DNA of 64,000 nt, from NCBI GenBank assembly GCA_012798535.1, contig JAAZMZ010000063.1:1-64000 (forward strand), in the 5' to 3' direction. The translations under genes were made by a program, and so were the position numbers. This DNA is from Leptolinea sp. GTDB taxonomy: Bacteria; Chloroflexota; Anaerolineae; Anaerolineales; Anaerolineaceae. Shown piece by piece: positions 37,799 to 45,599 of this stretch; within the stretch, counting starts at the first letter, position 1, and every line of letters starts with the position of its first letter. The notes below the pieces were generated by a model, which saw nothing but the letters and a program-made list of their open reading frames with translations, was not told the origin of the DNA and searched no databases.

Positions 37799-38704
37799 TT
37801 AATCGGGTTCGATGATCTCCAGATGAGCCGTTTCCATCGTCTTGCTGCGCGACCATATCACCATCTCGGTAGTGAAAATGATCAAAGCAATCCAGATCAG
37901 CACAAATCCCACGAGGCGCTTTTCATCAAATGGCTCCTTGAAGAGCAGCGCTCCAAGCAGGAACTGGAGGGTCGGGGTGATGTACTGTAATATTCCAATA
38001 GTAGTCAGGTTGATGCGCTTCGCTCCATCGGAAAAGAGAAGCAGCGGAATGGCCGTCACCACACCGGTGAGTGCCAGCAGCACCCCGATCCCCCAGCCGG
38101 TATGACCAAACGAACCAACACCACCGGCTTCCTGAGCCACAAGAAACAACATCGCCGGTATAAATATCAGACCGGTTTCCAGGGTCAGGCCAGATAGGGA
38201 ATCGAGTGAAGAGAGCTTTTTTATGAGACCGTACAACCCGAAAGAGAAAGCCAGCGCCAGCGAAATCCATGGAATGGAGCCGAAAATTGCCGTCAGGTAG
38301 ATCACACCGGCCGCCGCCAATCCAACCGGGATCCACTGCCACAGGCGTAGTTTCTCCTTCAGGAAGATCACTCCCAGCAGTACACTGACCATCGGATTAA
38401 TGAAATATCCCAGGCTGGATTCAATGACATGCCCGGAGTTCACCGCGTAAACGTACGTCCCCCAGTTGACGGCCAGCATCACTCCGGCCAGGAAGTAACT
38501 GACCAGAATCCGCCGGTTGATAGACGCCTTAAATTGCCCGAATCGTTTTAATACAACGATCAGGATGATCAGAAAAATGAACGACCAGATAAAGCGGTGC
38601 GCCAAAATCTGCAGCGGCGGAACCACACTAATCCATTTAAAATACACTGGAAAAAAACCCCACATGGTATACGCGCTTAACGCGTAGAGAGCACCTTTAT
38701 TCAT
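37799..38704 (-). CDS. rarD: RarD/EamA-family transporter
   Basis: 301 residues from ATG 38704; a frame from 38812 would add 36 hydrophilic residues not seen in the family. Ten transmembrane segments in two EamA repeats; YTMWGFFPVYFKWI, AHRFIWSF, NWGTYVYAVNSGHVIESSLGYFINPMVSVLLG and LQYITPTLQFLLG are typical of RarD (chloramphenicol-sensitive protein). Substrate unknown. Confidence 0.85.
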   Translation of the reverse strand: MNKGALYALSAYTMWGFFPVYFKWISVVPPLQILAHRFIWSFIFLIILIVVLKRFGQFKASINRRILVSYFLAGVMLAVNWGTYVYAVNSGHVIESSLGYFINPMVSVLLGVIFLKEKLRLWQWIPVGLAAAGVIYLTAIFGSIPWISLALAFSFGLYGLIKKLSSLDSLSGLTLETGLIFIPAMLFLVAQEAGGVGSFGHTGWGIGVLLALTGVVTAIPLLLFSDGAKRINLTTIGILQYITPTLQFLLGALLFKEPFDEKRLVGFVLIWIALIIFTTEMVIWSRSKTMETAHLEIIEPD

Positions 38705-38936
38705 AACGCCGGTAATCCGCCTCTCCCTGGATATGATTTGGCCGCCAGGATGGATATGAAAGAGCAAGTCCGTTCCATGTTCAACTAAAGCATAATCGCG
38801 ATATTGTATCACTCCCGGGTATTCAGATTATGTGCAGAGGCATAATGGTTCTATAATCTATCTGTAATCAATCAATAATCACCGGTTTTTTGTTTTTGGC
38901 TTTGTACATCCATGCAAGATATGGAGGGTTACAGTC

Positions 38937-39857
38937 ATGAAAAACAAGAAAGAGAACGCCGGTCACGGCGAAAGTAAGTCTCACGATGCACCTAAGAAGG
39001 GGAAAAAGGACATCCTCGCTGAAAAGACCAGATCGAATACTACCGACCAGATGGTTAATGAGCCGCAAAAGTCTCCCGCGAAAGAACTCACCACAAAAGA
39101 GTATGAAAAAGAACTCGCCCGCCTGCAGGTGGAACTGGTAAAACTGCAAGAATGGGTGAAATTCAAGGGATTGAAGGTTGTGGTGTTATTCGAGGGCCGT
39201 GACGCCGCCGGGAAGGGTGGAACAATCAAACGTATCACCGAGAGCCTGAATCCACGCATCTGCCGGGTGGTCGCGCTGGGTGTTCCCACCGAGAAGGAAA
39301 AGACTCAGTGGTACTTCCAACGTTATGTACCACACCTCCCTGCGGCCGGTGAGATTGTGCTTTTCGACCGCTCATGGTACAACCGCGCTGGTGTGGAACA
39401 TGTGATGGGATTCTGCACGGAAAGCGAATATCAGGAATTCCTGCACTCCTGCCCTGAATTCGAGCGCCTGTTGATCCGATCGGGCATCATCCTGATCAAA
39501 TACTGGTTCTCGGTCAGTGATGAAGAACAGGAGCGCCGCTTCCGTGACCGCATTGAAGACCCGACCAAACGCTGGAAGATCAGCCCGATGGACATGGAAA
39601 GCCGCAAACGCTGGGTGGAATACTCGCGCGCCAAGGATCAGATGTTCCTGTACACACATCTGCCCGAGAGCCCCTGGTGGGTGGTCAATTCAGATAACAA
39701 GGAACGCGCCCGGTTGAACTGCATCCACCACCTGTTGAGCATGATCAAATACGAAGACCTCACGCCCCCGCCGCTGGAACTGCCTCCGCGGCAGAAGGAT
39801 ACCGGTTACGTGAGACCGCCGATCAATTCACAAATGTTCGTACCAGAGATCTATTAA
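38937..39857 (+). CDS. ppk2: Polyphosphate kinase 2 (PPK2 class I-like)
   Basis: 306 residues, a single PPK2 domain behind a Lys-rich tail of ~50 residues. Walker A GRDAAGKGG (87-95), Walker B and lid region FDRSWYNRAGVE, and the lid arginines in EQERRFRDRIEDPTKRWK. PPK2 enzymes phosphorylate nucleoside di- or monophosphates with polyphosphate; a one-domain protein of this length fits NDP kinases. GGAGG lies before the ATG. The charged N-terminal extension is longer than usual. Confidence 0.9.
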   Translation: MKNKKENAGHGESKSHDAPKKGKKDILAEKTRSNTTDQMVNEPQKSPAKELTTKEYEKELARLQVELVKLQEWVKFKGLKVVVLFEGRDAAGKGGTIKRITESLNPRICRVVALGVPTEKEKTQWYFQRYVPHLPAAGEIVLFDRSWYNRAGVEHVMGFCTESEYQEFLHSCPEFERLLIRSGIILIKYWFSVSDEEQERRFRDRIEDPTKRWKISPMDMESRKRWVEYSRAKDQMFLYTHLPESPWWVVNSDNKERARLNCIHHLLSMIKYEDLTPPPLELPPRQKDTGYVRPPINSQMFVPEIY

Positions 39858-39869
39858 GCGTCGGATGAC

Positions 39870-40105
39870 TCCGCCGCCTGAGCCAGTCGAAGGCCGCGCT
39901 GGCCAGATCCGACGAAGGTCACCAACCGGTGGTTCGACAAGCTCACCAACCAATGGGTCGACAGGTTTTGGTTCCCAAGCTTGTCGAGGGATCACCAACC
40001 GTGGTTCGACAGGCTCACCAACCGGTTGTTTTAGTTCTCCGAGCCTGTCGAGGGGCACCAACCGGTGGTTCGACAGATTCAGTGGCCTGTGCCAGTCGAG
40101 GACTT
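39870..40105. repeat. Intergenic repeat cluster (GGTTCGACAGGCTCACC type)
   Basis: At least four copies, in both orientations, of a unit built on CACCAACCGGTGGTTCGACA and its partner GAGCCTGTCGAGGG: clear ones at 39920-39951, 39976-40026 and 40039-40077, with decayed copies at each flank (39881-39890, 40085-40101). The block sits between ppk2 and the convergent MFS gene, and the last codons of the MFS gene lie inside it. Similar motifs are common between genes in Anaerolineae genomes (recalled, not checked). Confidence 0.8.
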
Positions 40106-41347
40106 TGCGTCCTCTTCCAGATTCCGCAGGTCTCGGGAAGTGATGGCGGCCAGACAGATCAGGGTCGAAAGCACACCGCATAATACGAAGGTGGTCTGTA
40201 CACCCAGGCGTTCCGCCAGCGGACCGGTGAACGCCAGACCGATCGGTCCGGCCAGACCGGTCAGCACATTCAACAGAGAGAATACACGGCCCTGAAGTTC
40301 ATTCGGGATAACACTCTGCAGCAATGCCATCATGGGCGCGTTTCCCATGGAATACATCAATCCGCTGACCGACCACCAGACTACTGCCAGCCAGAACATG
40401 TTTCCCGGCGACCAGCCTGTCAGAGCGATAGTGGCGCAGGACAGGCTGTACCCGACCAGAGTGGCAATCGTCCTTTTCTTCGCGAGCGGCCGAAAGGAGA
40501 CCAGAATCCCGCCCAGGATCATCCCGACTCCGGATAATCCTTCCATCAGGGCGACATCGTTGACCCCGCCGGAAAAGTGCTGCGTGACCAGCAGCGGTGA
40601 GAGTGAAAAGCAAGGCAGCAAAACCATCACCACCAGCGCGGTAACTGCAGACAGCATCACCAATCCACGCCGGTGCAGGATATAGACGGCTCCCTGCCGG
40701 ATATCCATCACCACAGACCGCAGAGTGGCCTGGTCTTCACGGCGCGGTTGCGGGATTTTTATGAAGAACAAGGGGGTGATCCCCAGAAGCGCGGTCACCA
40801 CATCGATCATCAGGGCGTTCTGCATGGGGATTACCGCCAGAGCCAGAGCGCCCAGCGGCGCCGAGGCGATGGTCATCACGCCCTGCAGAGCCTGATTCAT
40901 CCCCGCCACCCGGTTAAGCCAGTTCTCGGGCACCAGATTACTTGTGCTCGAGATAGCCGCCGGCTGCTGGAAAGCCTGCATGCTGGAGCGGATAAAGGTC
41001 AATACGTACACATGCCAGACCTGGATCGTTCCACCGATGAACAGACCGATCACGATCAGGATGCAGGCTGCCGTGACGGCATCCGCCAGCATCATGATCC
41101 AGCGGCGGCTGAACCGGTCAGCGACCGCGCCGCCCAGCGGGCTGAAGAAGGCGGCGGGCAGCAGAGCAGCCAGGCTCATCATGGCCAGAGCGTTGGCCGA
41201 GCCGGTGGTCTGTGTGATCCACCAGATCAGCACAAACTGGGTCAGCGAACTGCCGACCAGCGAAAGCGCTTGCCCGCTCCAGAAGACGAAGAAGCGCGGT
41301 TTCCAGTTTGCGCCGGGCGCGGTTGGTTGAGAGGACGGCATAGTCAT
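40079..41347 (-). CDS. MFS transporter (drug-efflux type)
   Basis: 422 residues, about twelve transmembrane helices, with PLGGAVADRFSRRWIMMLAD as the conserved loop 2-3 motif, as in MFS_3/enterobactin-exporter-like proteins. The ATG overlaps the stop of the TetR gene by 4 nt, so the regulator and transporter are translated from one message; a drug or metabolite exporter under TetR control is the usual arrangement. The last residues (KSSTGTGH) are encoded by the intergenic repeat block, suggesting the repeat was captured into the reading frame. Confidence 0.86.
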   Translation of the reverse strand: MTMPSSQPTAPGANWKPRFFVFWSGQALSLVGSSLTQFVLIWWITQTTGSANALAMMSLAALLPAAFFSPLGGAVADRFSRRWIMMLADAVTAACILIVIGLFIGGTIQVWHVYVLTFIRSSMQAFQQPAAISSTSNLVPENWLNRVAGMNQALQGVMTIASAPLGALALAVIPMQNALMIDVVTALLGITPLFFIKIPQPRREDQATLRSVVMDIRQGAVYILHRRGLVMLSAVTALVVMVLLPCFSLSPLLVTQHFSGGVNDVALMEGLSGVGMILGGILVSFRPLAKKRTIATLVGYSLSCATIALTGWSPGNMFWLAVVWWSVSGLMYSMGNAPMMALLQSVIPNELQGRVFSLLNVLTGLAGPIGLAFTGPLAERLGVQTTFVLCGVLSTLICLAAITSRDLRNLEEDAKSSTGTGH

Positions 41348-41937
41348 TTTTTTTGTTTCTCCTCGAGACCCGCAAACAGGATTTCATAGGCGCTGCGCAG
41401 TTCTTGTTTGACGGCGATCTGGGGATCGATCATGGCCAGGTCGAACATACCGGCATGCAGCGCCAGTACCGTCAGAGCCAGGGTGGACGCATCCACAGAT
41501 TTCAACTCGCCACGTTCCCTGCCCTGCCCGATCAGGTTGACCAGTGCCTCCTGGAAGGAAAGGTAATCAGCCTGAAGGCAACGCTGGATCTCCGGATTTT
41601 GAGATGCCAGGGCAAAAAGCTCATCCAGAAGCCTCTGGTTCTGCTCAAAGACTTCAACATATCCGTCGATATAAACCAGCAGACGTTCCTTGACCGTCCC
41701 CTGCGAGCCTGTCATTTTCTCGATCAAACGGCGGTCTTCTTCCAGCAGCCAGTTGGTGACTGCCAGAAGCACCTCTTCCTTGCTTCGGTAATACCAGTAC
41801 ACACCGCCGATGCTCAGACGTGCTTCGGAAGCAATCTCTTCCATGCGCGCCGCTTCAATCCCTTTCCGGGAAAACACGCGGACGGCCGCTTGGATGATCT
41901 GCTCTTTACGTTCAACACTCACATCATGACGGGGCAT
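41344..41937 (-). CDS. TetR/AcrR-family transcription regulator
   Basis: 197 residues. N-terminal HTH: IIQAAVRVFSRKGIEAARMEEIASEARLSIGGVYWYYRSKEEVLLAV. The C-terminal ligand domain is helical. A 10-bp inverted repeat lies directly upstream of the ATG, and the gene is coupled to an MFS transporter; autorepression relieved by the transporter's substrate is the expected mode. Confidence 0.9.
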   Translation of the reverse strand: MPRHDVSVERKEQIIQAAVRVFSRKGIEAARMEEIASEARLSIGGVYWYYRSKEEVLLAVTNWLLEEDRRLIEKMTGSQGTVKERLLVYIDGYVEVFEQNQRLLDELFALASQNPEIQRCLQADYLSFQEALVNLIGQGRERGELKSVDASTLALTVLALHAGMFDLAMIDPQIAVKQELRSAYEILFAGLEEKQKK

Positions 41938-41946
41938 AGGAATTCC

Positions 41947-41970
41947 ATAACCGAATAATCATTCGGTTAT
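41947..41970. promoter_or_regulatory. Probable TetR operator
   Basis: Perfect inverted repeat ATAACCGAAT (41947-41956), 4-nt spacer, ATTCGGTTAT (41961-41970), ten bases before the regulator's ATG. A second half-site ACCGAATTAT lies at about 41983-41992, and a TATAAA -10-like box is between them. Confidence 0.75.
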
Positions 41971-42432
41971 TTATACCACATGACCGAATTATCAGGAAAC
42001 TAAAATGAAACCAACTGCAGCCAATTCTTGATGGCGCACCCTCCGCATCGAACAGTGAGCACGAAGGGACTCGCCTATGCAAGGCGGTTGTAAACATTTA
42101 CCCGAAATTTTCAGACAGGCCAAAAGAATAATTAATGGATACTCGTATACAAATATAAGGAATAAAAATAGAAACAAGACAAGCTCTCAACGCAATAAAA
42201 TTACTTGCCTATTGGTTCTTCTTGCATTTCTAAATTACACTTAGGGATACAGTTCATCATTTGCGCCGGTTCTTTTGCCAGTAACATGGTTGAAGCAAGT
42301 ATAGATATTTCGGTGGGTTAAAAATTGACTGGGCATGTCGATGTGCGAACAACACTCGAAGATAATCGTAAACCTGAAGAAGTTATTAATCAGCAAAGCT
42401 GTTACACATACCAAATCAAGGGAAAATAAAAA
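41971..42432. other. AT-rich intergenic stretch at the start of the accessory region
   Basis: About 460 bp, richer in A+T than the flanks, with no credible gene. It holds a weak copy of the tRNA-Lys 3' end (42054-42073, 18 of 20 positions matching), which may be the outermost scar of insertions at the tRNA. A short frame before higA encodes no toxin that I recognise. Confidence 0.45.
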
Positions 42433-42729
42433 ATGAGTAAAGATAGAATTCCAGTTTCCAGTATTCATCCTGGAAAAACTATTCTAGAGGATTATTTAAC
42501 ACCTTTAGGTATCAAACCAGAAAAACTTGCAAAAACAACTCACATAAAGAAGAAAAAGATTAAAAAGATAATTCGGGGGGAAAAAAGGATATCCAGGGAT
42601 ACCGCTTTACGGTTGGGAATAGTCTTTAGGACTTCGCCCGAGTTTTGGTTAAATCTTCAGCAACATTATGATCTTGAAGTAGTCAAAAGAAGAATTAAAC
42701 CTCTTGTGAAGAAGAATCCTGATTTTTAA
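42433..42729 (+). CDS. higA: HigA-like antitoxin / XRE regulator (orphan)
   Basis: 98 residues, one Cro/C1-type HTH with the HigA/VapI pattern HPGKTILEDYLTPLGI at the N-terminus and RISRDTALRLGIVFRTSPEFWLNLQQHYDLE at the C-terminus. HigA proteins repress their own operon and neutralise a HigB RNase. No higB is visible on either side; the 200 bp upstream contain no intact frame of that family. The stretch is very Lys-rich (KKKKIKKI) and AT-rich compared with its surroundings, suggesting transfer. Confidence 0.82.
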   Translation: MSKDRIPVSSIHPGKTILEDYLTPLGIKPEKLAKTTHIKKKKIKKIIRGEKRISRDTALRLGIVFRTSPEFWLNLQQHYDLEVVKRRIKPLVKKNPDF

Positions 42730-43080
42730 ATTTTAATAACCAGAATGATTCCTGGCCTTTCAGGGAATGATCTGAGAATCCCAAAATTTTGCTTTTCGTA
42801 TAAGGTATCAAAATTTATGTAGACCATTACAAAAGTCAGTACAGGGCAAGAAAACGCCAATTATTAATATTACCAATGTTGTGCGAATAATTCCATCCCA
42901 TAGAAAACGATCCTTCAATCTGTGAGCGCGAAGGGGCTTGTTGAGCCCAGCGAAATGTCACGCAGTGGAAAACCCTTAACCAATGGAAAATCCCACTTAT
43001 TCAAGCGGGATTTTTTGCTGTGAGCGCGAAGGGTCACAAACCCTTGACCAGTATGCCGATCCAATCGGTGCTGAAAAAAG
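42730..43080. repeat. Degenerate tRNA-Lys 3'-end copies (att scars)
   Basis: No gene is supported here. Copy 1 is split: TCTGTGAGCGCGAAGGGGCT (42919-42938) and AACCCTTAACCAATGG (42971-42986) flank ~32 extra bases. Copy 2 at 43018-43050 begins GCTGTGAGCGCGAAGGGTC and has an altered T-loop. Both run in the same orientation as the intact tRNA-Lys at 47554-47625. Confidence 0.7.
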
Positions 43081-43121
43081 CTGTGAGCGCGAAGGGGCTC
43101 GAACCCTTAACCAATGGCTTA
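43078..43121 (-). repeat. Exact tRNA-Lys 3'-half repeat (attachment site)
   Basis: 44 bases identical to 47548-47591: the T arm, acceptor 3' strand and a few bases past the tRNA end, starting AAGCTGTGAGCGCGAAGGGG. It marks the left boundary of the segment that carries the small XRE gene. Confidence 0.85.
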
Positions 43122-43189
43122 GTATGCTATATGCTGGTTATAATAAAAGTATGAAGGAATTTCTTGTGAGCCAATGCGGGAGGGCAAAA

Positions 43190-43432
43190 ATGACCGGACA
43201 GGTCAGGATCAAGCTAAATGATATTTTGAAGGCACGCGGCCTGTCAAAACAGGATTTCGCTGATAGGTCTGGCATGAATTACCGCACCGTTCTTGATTTG
43301 ACGCGAGAGAAGTACGACCGGATCGGTCTAAATACGATTGCGGTTATCTGTGATGCGTTGAATGTTCTGCCCGGTGATTTGTTTGAATACCGGGCCGTAG
43401 AACAAAAAAGCCCTTCACTTGCTCAAGAGTGA
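43190..43432 (+). CDS. Small XRE-family (Cro/C1-type) HTH protein
   Basis: 80 residues from ATG 43190, chosen because GGGAGG lies at 43178-43183; longer frames run back through the att repeat and are not credible. One HTH fills the protein: LNDILKARGLSKQDFADRSGMNYRTVLDL then IGLNTIAVICDALNVLPGDLFEY, similar to small YozG-like phage and plasmid regulators. It lies between two copies of the tRNA-Lys attachment repeat. Its 3' end overlaps a minus-strand terminator. Confidence 0.8.
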   Translation: MTGQVRIKLNDILKARGLSKQDFADRSGMNYRTVLDLTREKYDRIGLNTIAVICDALNVLPGDLFEYRAVEQKSPSLAQE

Positions 43433-43437
43433 AGGGC
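43403..43437 (-). terminator. Minus-strand terminator overlapping the XRE gene's 3' end
   Basis: 11-bp arms AGCCCTTCACT (43408-43418) and AGTGAAGGGCT (43427-43437); on the minus strand they are followed by TTTTTT. It would end transcription of the gene at 43514-43804. Confidence 0.75.
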
Positions 43438-43513
43438 TGCCGTCCGCGTATCACGGAGAATTTGACACCCGGACGGTTGCAGGTAAAAAATGTTTTTGGG
43501 GTTGGCCGTTACA

Positions 43514-43804
43514 TTAGGCCATGCACTTTAGAATGACTGAGATCGCGCGGTCAATCGGTTCAACGGAGTCGATGTTCGGCCCGGAAACCTGCCGCCTGAA
43601 GGTTTTAGATCGACCCTGATTATCCATGCGGCTAACGAAAATGTATCGTACAGATTCGTTCGCGGGGATTTTCAAGGTACTGTCTAAAACTTCAACCTCA
43701 TTGCGTACCTCATCGTTTAGCGTTACTGATGTGGCATTGACAATGATCGCTGACTCGGAAGCCAGCACTTCCCCAAACACATTCCAGTCCTGCAAGTTGG
43801 TCAT
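43514..43804 (-). CDS. Hypothetical protein of the tRNA-Lys island
   Basis: 96 residues from ATG 43804 (AAAGGA upstream); an upstream ATG at 43879 would start inside the att repeat. Predicted beta-rich and soluble: alternating hydrophobic strands (SAIIVNATSVTL, RYIFVSRMDNQGRSKTF). I recognise no family. Together with the XRE gene it makes up the whole cargo of the ~770-bp segment between two attachment repeats. Confidence 0.5.
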   Translation of the reverse strand: MTNLQDWNVFGEVLASESAIIVNATSVTLNDEVRNEVEVLDSTLKIPANESVRYIFVSRMDNQGRSKTFRRQVSGPNIDSVEPIDRAISVILKCMA

Positions 43805-43852
43805 TTCTGCGTTGTCCTTTCTCTGCACCTTACCAACCGAATAGTACAGAAG

Positions 43853-43902
43853 TGAGCGCGGAGAGGCTCGAACTCTCAACCAATGGCTTAAAAGGCCACT
43901 GA
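43853..43902 (-). repeat. Distal attachment site: variant tRNA-Lys 3' half
   Basis: It matches the tRNA-Lys from the anticodon stem (GGCTTAAAAGGCCACTG on the plus strand) to the acceptor 3' strand. The T-stem differs at paired positions, GAGAG/CTCTC in place of AAGGG/CCCTT, so pairing is kept. It lies 10 bp from the integrase stop and is the likely distal end of the element whose other end is the tRNA at 47554. Confidence 0.85.
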
Positions 43903-43911
43903 TTCACAGAC

Positions 43912-44811
43912 CTATTTTATCCAAGAACTCTGATCGTGGATCCTCAGCAATTCCTGGTCATCGAATGTCCCGTAGATGTCCGCCGTTACCTGGCTCGAAC
44001 TATGACCGGCGATCTGTGAAACCGCCGACATCGGCGCGTGGTTGGCCAACATTCCCCGGATGGATCCGTGGCGCCAGTTGTGCGGGTTCCAGCCATGGTT
44101 CACGCCGGCCCGCTTCGCGGTTCTCTTCAGCACCTGGTAGATCCCGCCGGCCGTCAATCCATAGCCAGTTGTCAGGCTGATCCAGATCTTCCGCGTTTTC
44201 CGATCGCCGCGTTCTACCAGCCAGGCAGCCAATGCCTGGGCGGTGTGTGCCGTGATGAATACCATCCGCTCTTTCTGATTTCCACCCCGCCCCTTTTCCC
44301 GGACGATGATCATACGCCCGGGCAAGTCCACATCGTCAACCATCATGCCGGCGATCCCCGCCAGCCGGCAGGCGGTATCGGCGAAGATCAGAAATAACGC
44401 GTAGTCCCTCTTGCAGTTCGCCGCGTTGATGATCGCATCCCTGGCATCCGACCGGATCCCGCGGCGGATCCGCACAGGCTCCGGTGGTTTCTCCAGGCGT
44501 CTCGCCGGCGAGATTTCCAGCAATCCCTCTTCAACGCACCAGGCGAAAAACCGCCGGCAGGCGCGCACATGCTGATGGACCGTCCAGGGTGAAAGGCGCC
44601 CTGGTTGTTCACGTTTCTGCCCGGGATATTTCACCTCTCTCTCGCTCAACCACCGGCGCCAGGCGCGCAGCTGGTCAAGGGTCACATCGCGAATCGGGAT
44701 ATCCCCCACAAATAGCACCAGGTTCTTTAGCCGGCGCTGATAGAAAATAACTGTTGCCGGGCTCTTTACCCCGGCCATCGATGAATAAAACTTCTCAAGC
44801 TCAATTTGCAT
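43912..44811 (-). CDS. int: Tyrosine site-specific integrase
   Basis: 299 residues. An N-terminal SAM-like core-binding domain (~1-105) precedes the catalytic domain with the complete set R149 (DTACRLAGI), K173 (REKG), H244-x-x-R247 (HNWR), H270 (AGHSS) and nucleophile Tyr280 (ADIYG). GAGGGG precedes the ATG. The stop lies 10 bp from the attachment repeat, the usual place for an int gene. It should recombine the element into the tRNA-Lys gene. It is divergent from the winged-helix gene over a 90-bp shared control region. Confidence 0.92.
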   Translation of the reverse strand: MQIELEKFYSSMAGVKSPATVIFYQRRLKNLVLFVGDIPIRDVTLDQLRAWRRWLSEREVKYPGQKREQPGRLSPWTVHQHVRACRRFFAWCVEEGLLEISPARRLEKPPEPVRIRRGIRSDARDAIINAANCKRDYALFLIFADTACRLAGIAGMMVDDVDLPGRMIIVREKGRGGNQKERMVFITAHTAQALAAWLVERGDRKTRKIWISLTTGYGLTAGGIYQVLKRTAKRAGVNHGWNPHNWRHGSIRGMLANHAPMSAVSQIAGHSSSQVTADIYGTFDDQELLRIHDQSSWIK

Positions 44812-44852
44812 AAAATCCCCTCGCTGCGTAGAATGTTCAATGCCGCTGCATC

Positions 44853-44876
44853 TACTCGCAATAGGTGCATCGAGTA
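44853..44876. promoter_or_regulatory. Inverted repeat between int and the winged-helix gene
   Basis: TACTCG (44853-44858) and CGAGTA (44871-44876) are 12 bp apart in the divergent control region, next to a near-repeat of TGCATC. It is a plausible operator for a switch between the two genes. Confidence 0.4.
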
Positions 44877-44901
44877 TACCGATTTCGAGGGGTAAAACAA
44901 T

Positions 44902-45504
44902 ATGTCTCTAACATTGTCCGAATTGCGCTCGCTTCGCGGAGCGCCCCTGTCCGTTTTGCTGGCTCTCCGGGCCAGCGAGTCATCAAGATCAGTGACCTGG
45001 CTGTGCACCATCACCGGATATACCGCCAAGACCATCGAGGCTGCTCTTGCTATGCTCGTCTCGCTGGGCTATGTCAACCGCTACGATCGCTACGCCTGGG
45101 AGGCGGCCAACGTGATCAGTACTGATCAGCAAATTGAAAGGATTGGGAAAATTTCCCGATCCGAGACGGAAAATTTCCCGATCCCCTCTAGTAGTAGTAG
45201 TAGATCTATTAATCAGGTTAAAGAGTTAACTACTACTACAAGTGACCGGGAAAAATTCCCGGTCAACCAGGTCAACTATGCCGCCCTGCAGTCGCATGGT
45301 GTGCGCGAACCGGCGCTCTCCCGCCTGTCCGCTCTCCCCCACGTGAATCCGGTTATGATCCACGACCATTTCAATAAGGCTTGTTCCACCGGTCAGGCAA
45401 TACACCGCATTGAAAACGATTGGCCTATTCCACCTTCAGTCGATACCCAGGATTACAGCCGGTATATCAAAGGGCCGTATGCAGAGTTCATCAACCACGA
45501 ATGA
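44902..45504 (+). CDS. Winged-helix DNA-binding protein, possible replication initiator
   Basis: 200 residues. Residues ~5-70 form a winged helix-turn-helix (LRSLRGAPLSVLLALRAS...GYTAKTIEAALAMLVSLGYVNRY). A low-complexity linker (residues ~80-120) contains SSSSS and TTTT. A conserved-looking C-terminal part (NYAALQSHGVREPALSRLSALPHVNP...AIHRIENDWPIPP) follows. The linker DNA carries three palindromes and a TAG/CTA hairpin. An N-terminal wHTH followed by in-gene repeats recalls the lambda O initiator, whose origin lies in its own gene; that parallel is inference. GAGGGG precedes the ATG. Confidence 0.75.
   Translation: MSLTLSELRSLRGAPLSVLLALRASESSRSVTWLCTITGYTAKTIEAALAMLVSLGYVNRYDRYAWEAANVISTDQQIERIGKISRSETENFPIPSSSSSRSINQVKELTTTTSDREKFPVNQVNYAALQSHGVREPALSRLSALPHVNPVMIHDHFNKACSTGQAIHRIENDWPIPPSVDTQDYSRYIKGPYAEFINHE
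45140..45264. repeat. Palindrome cluster and TAG/CTA hairpin inside the winged-helix gene
   Basis: Palindrome 1: arms GGATTGGGAAA/TTTCCCGATCC (45140-45162). Palindrome 2: CGGAAAATTTCCCGATCC (45167-45184). Hairpin: GTAGTAGTAG (45194-45203) with CTACTACTAC (45230-45239). Palindrome 3: arms GACCGGGAA/TTCCCGGTC around AAA (45244-45264). All share a GGGAA(A)nTTCCC core. Confidence 0.8.
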
Positions 45505-45599
45505 CCCCCTACGTGCAAAAAACAACTGAAGGTTAAAAGCAAATATTTTTGTTTTTATAATTCGCAACGGCCTGCAGATTTCCCAACTGTGGGCCGTTG

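Noticed and set aside
42181-42430. Possible higB toxin upstream of higA
   Set aside because: The only frames (for example VRTTLEDNRKPEEVINQQ) lack HigB motifs and are interrupted.
42919-43121. CRISPR-like short direct repeats
   Set aside because: The repeats are unequal in length, unevenly spaced and identical to the 3' half of tRNA-Lys, with no cas genes; they are attachment-site scars.
42983-43189. N-terminal extension of the small XRE protein
   Set aside because: The extension is translated tRNA-Lys repeat sequence (CEREG repeated); the ATG at 43190 with GGGAGG upstream is the real start.
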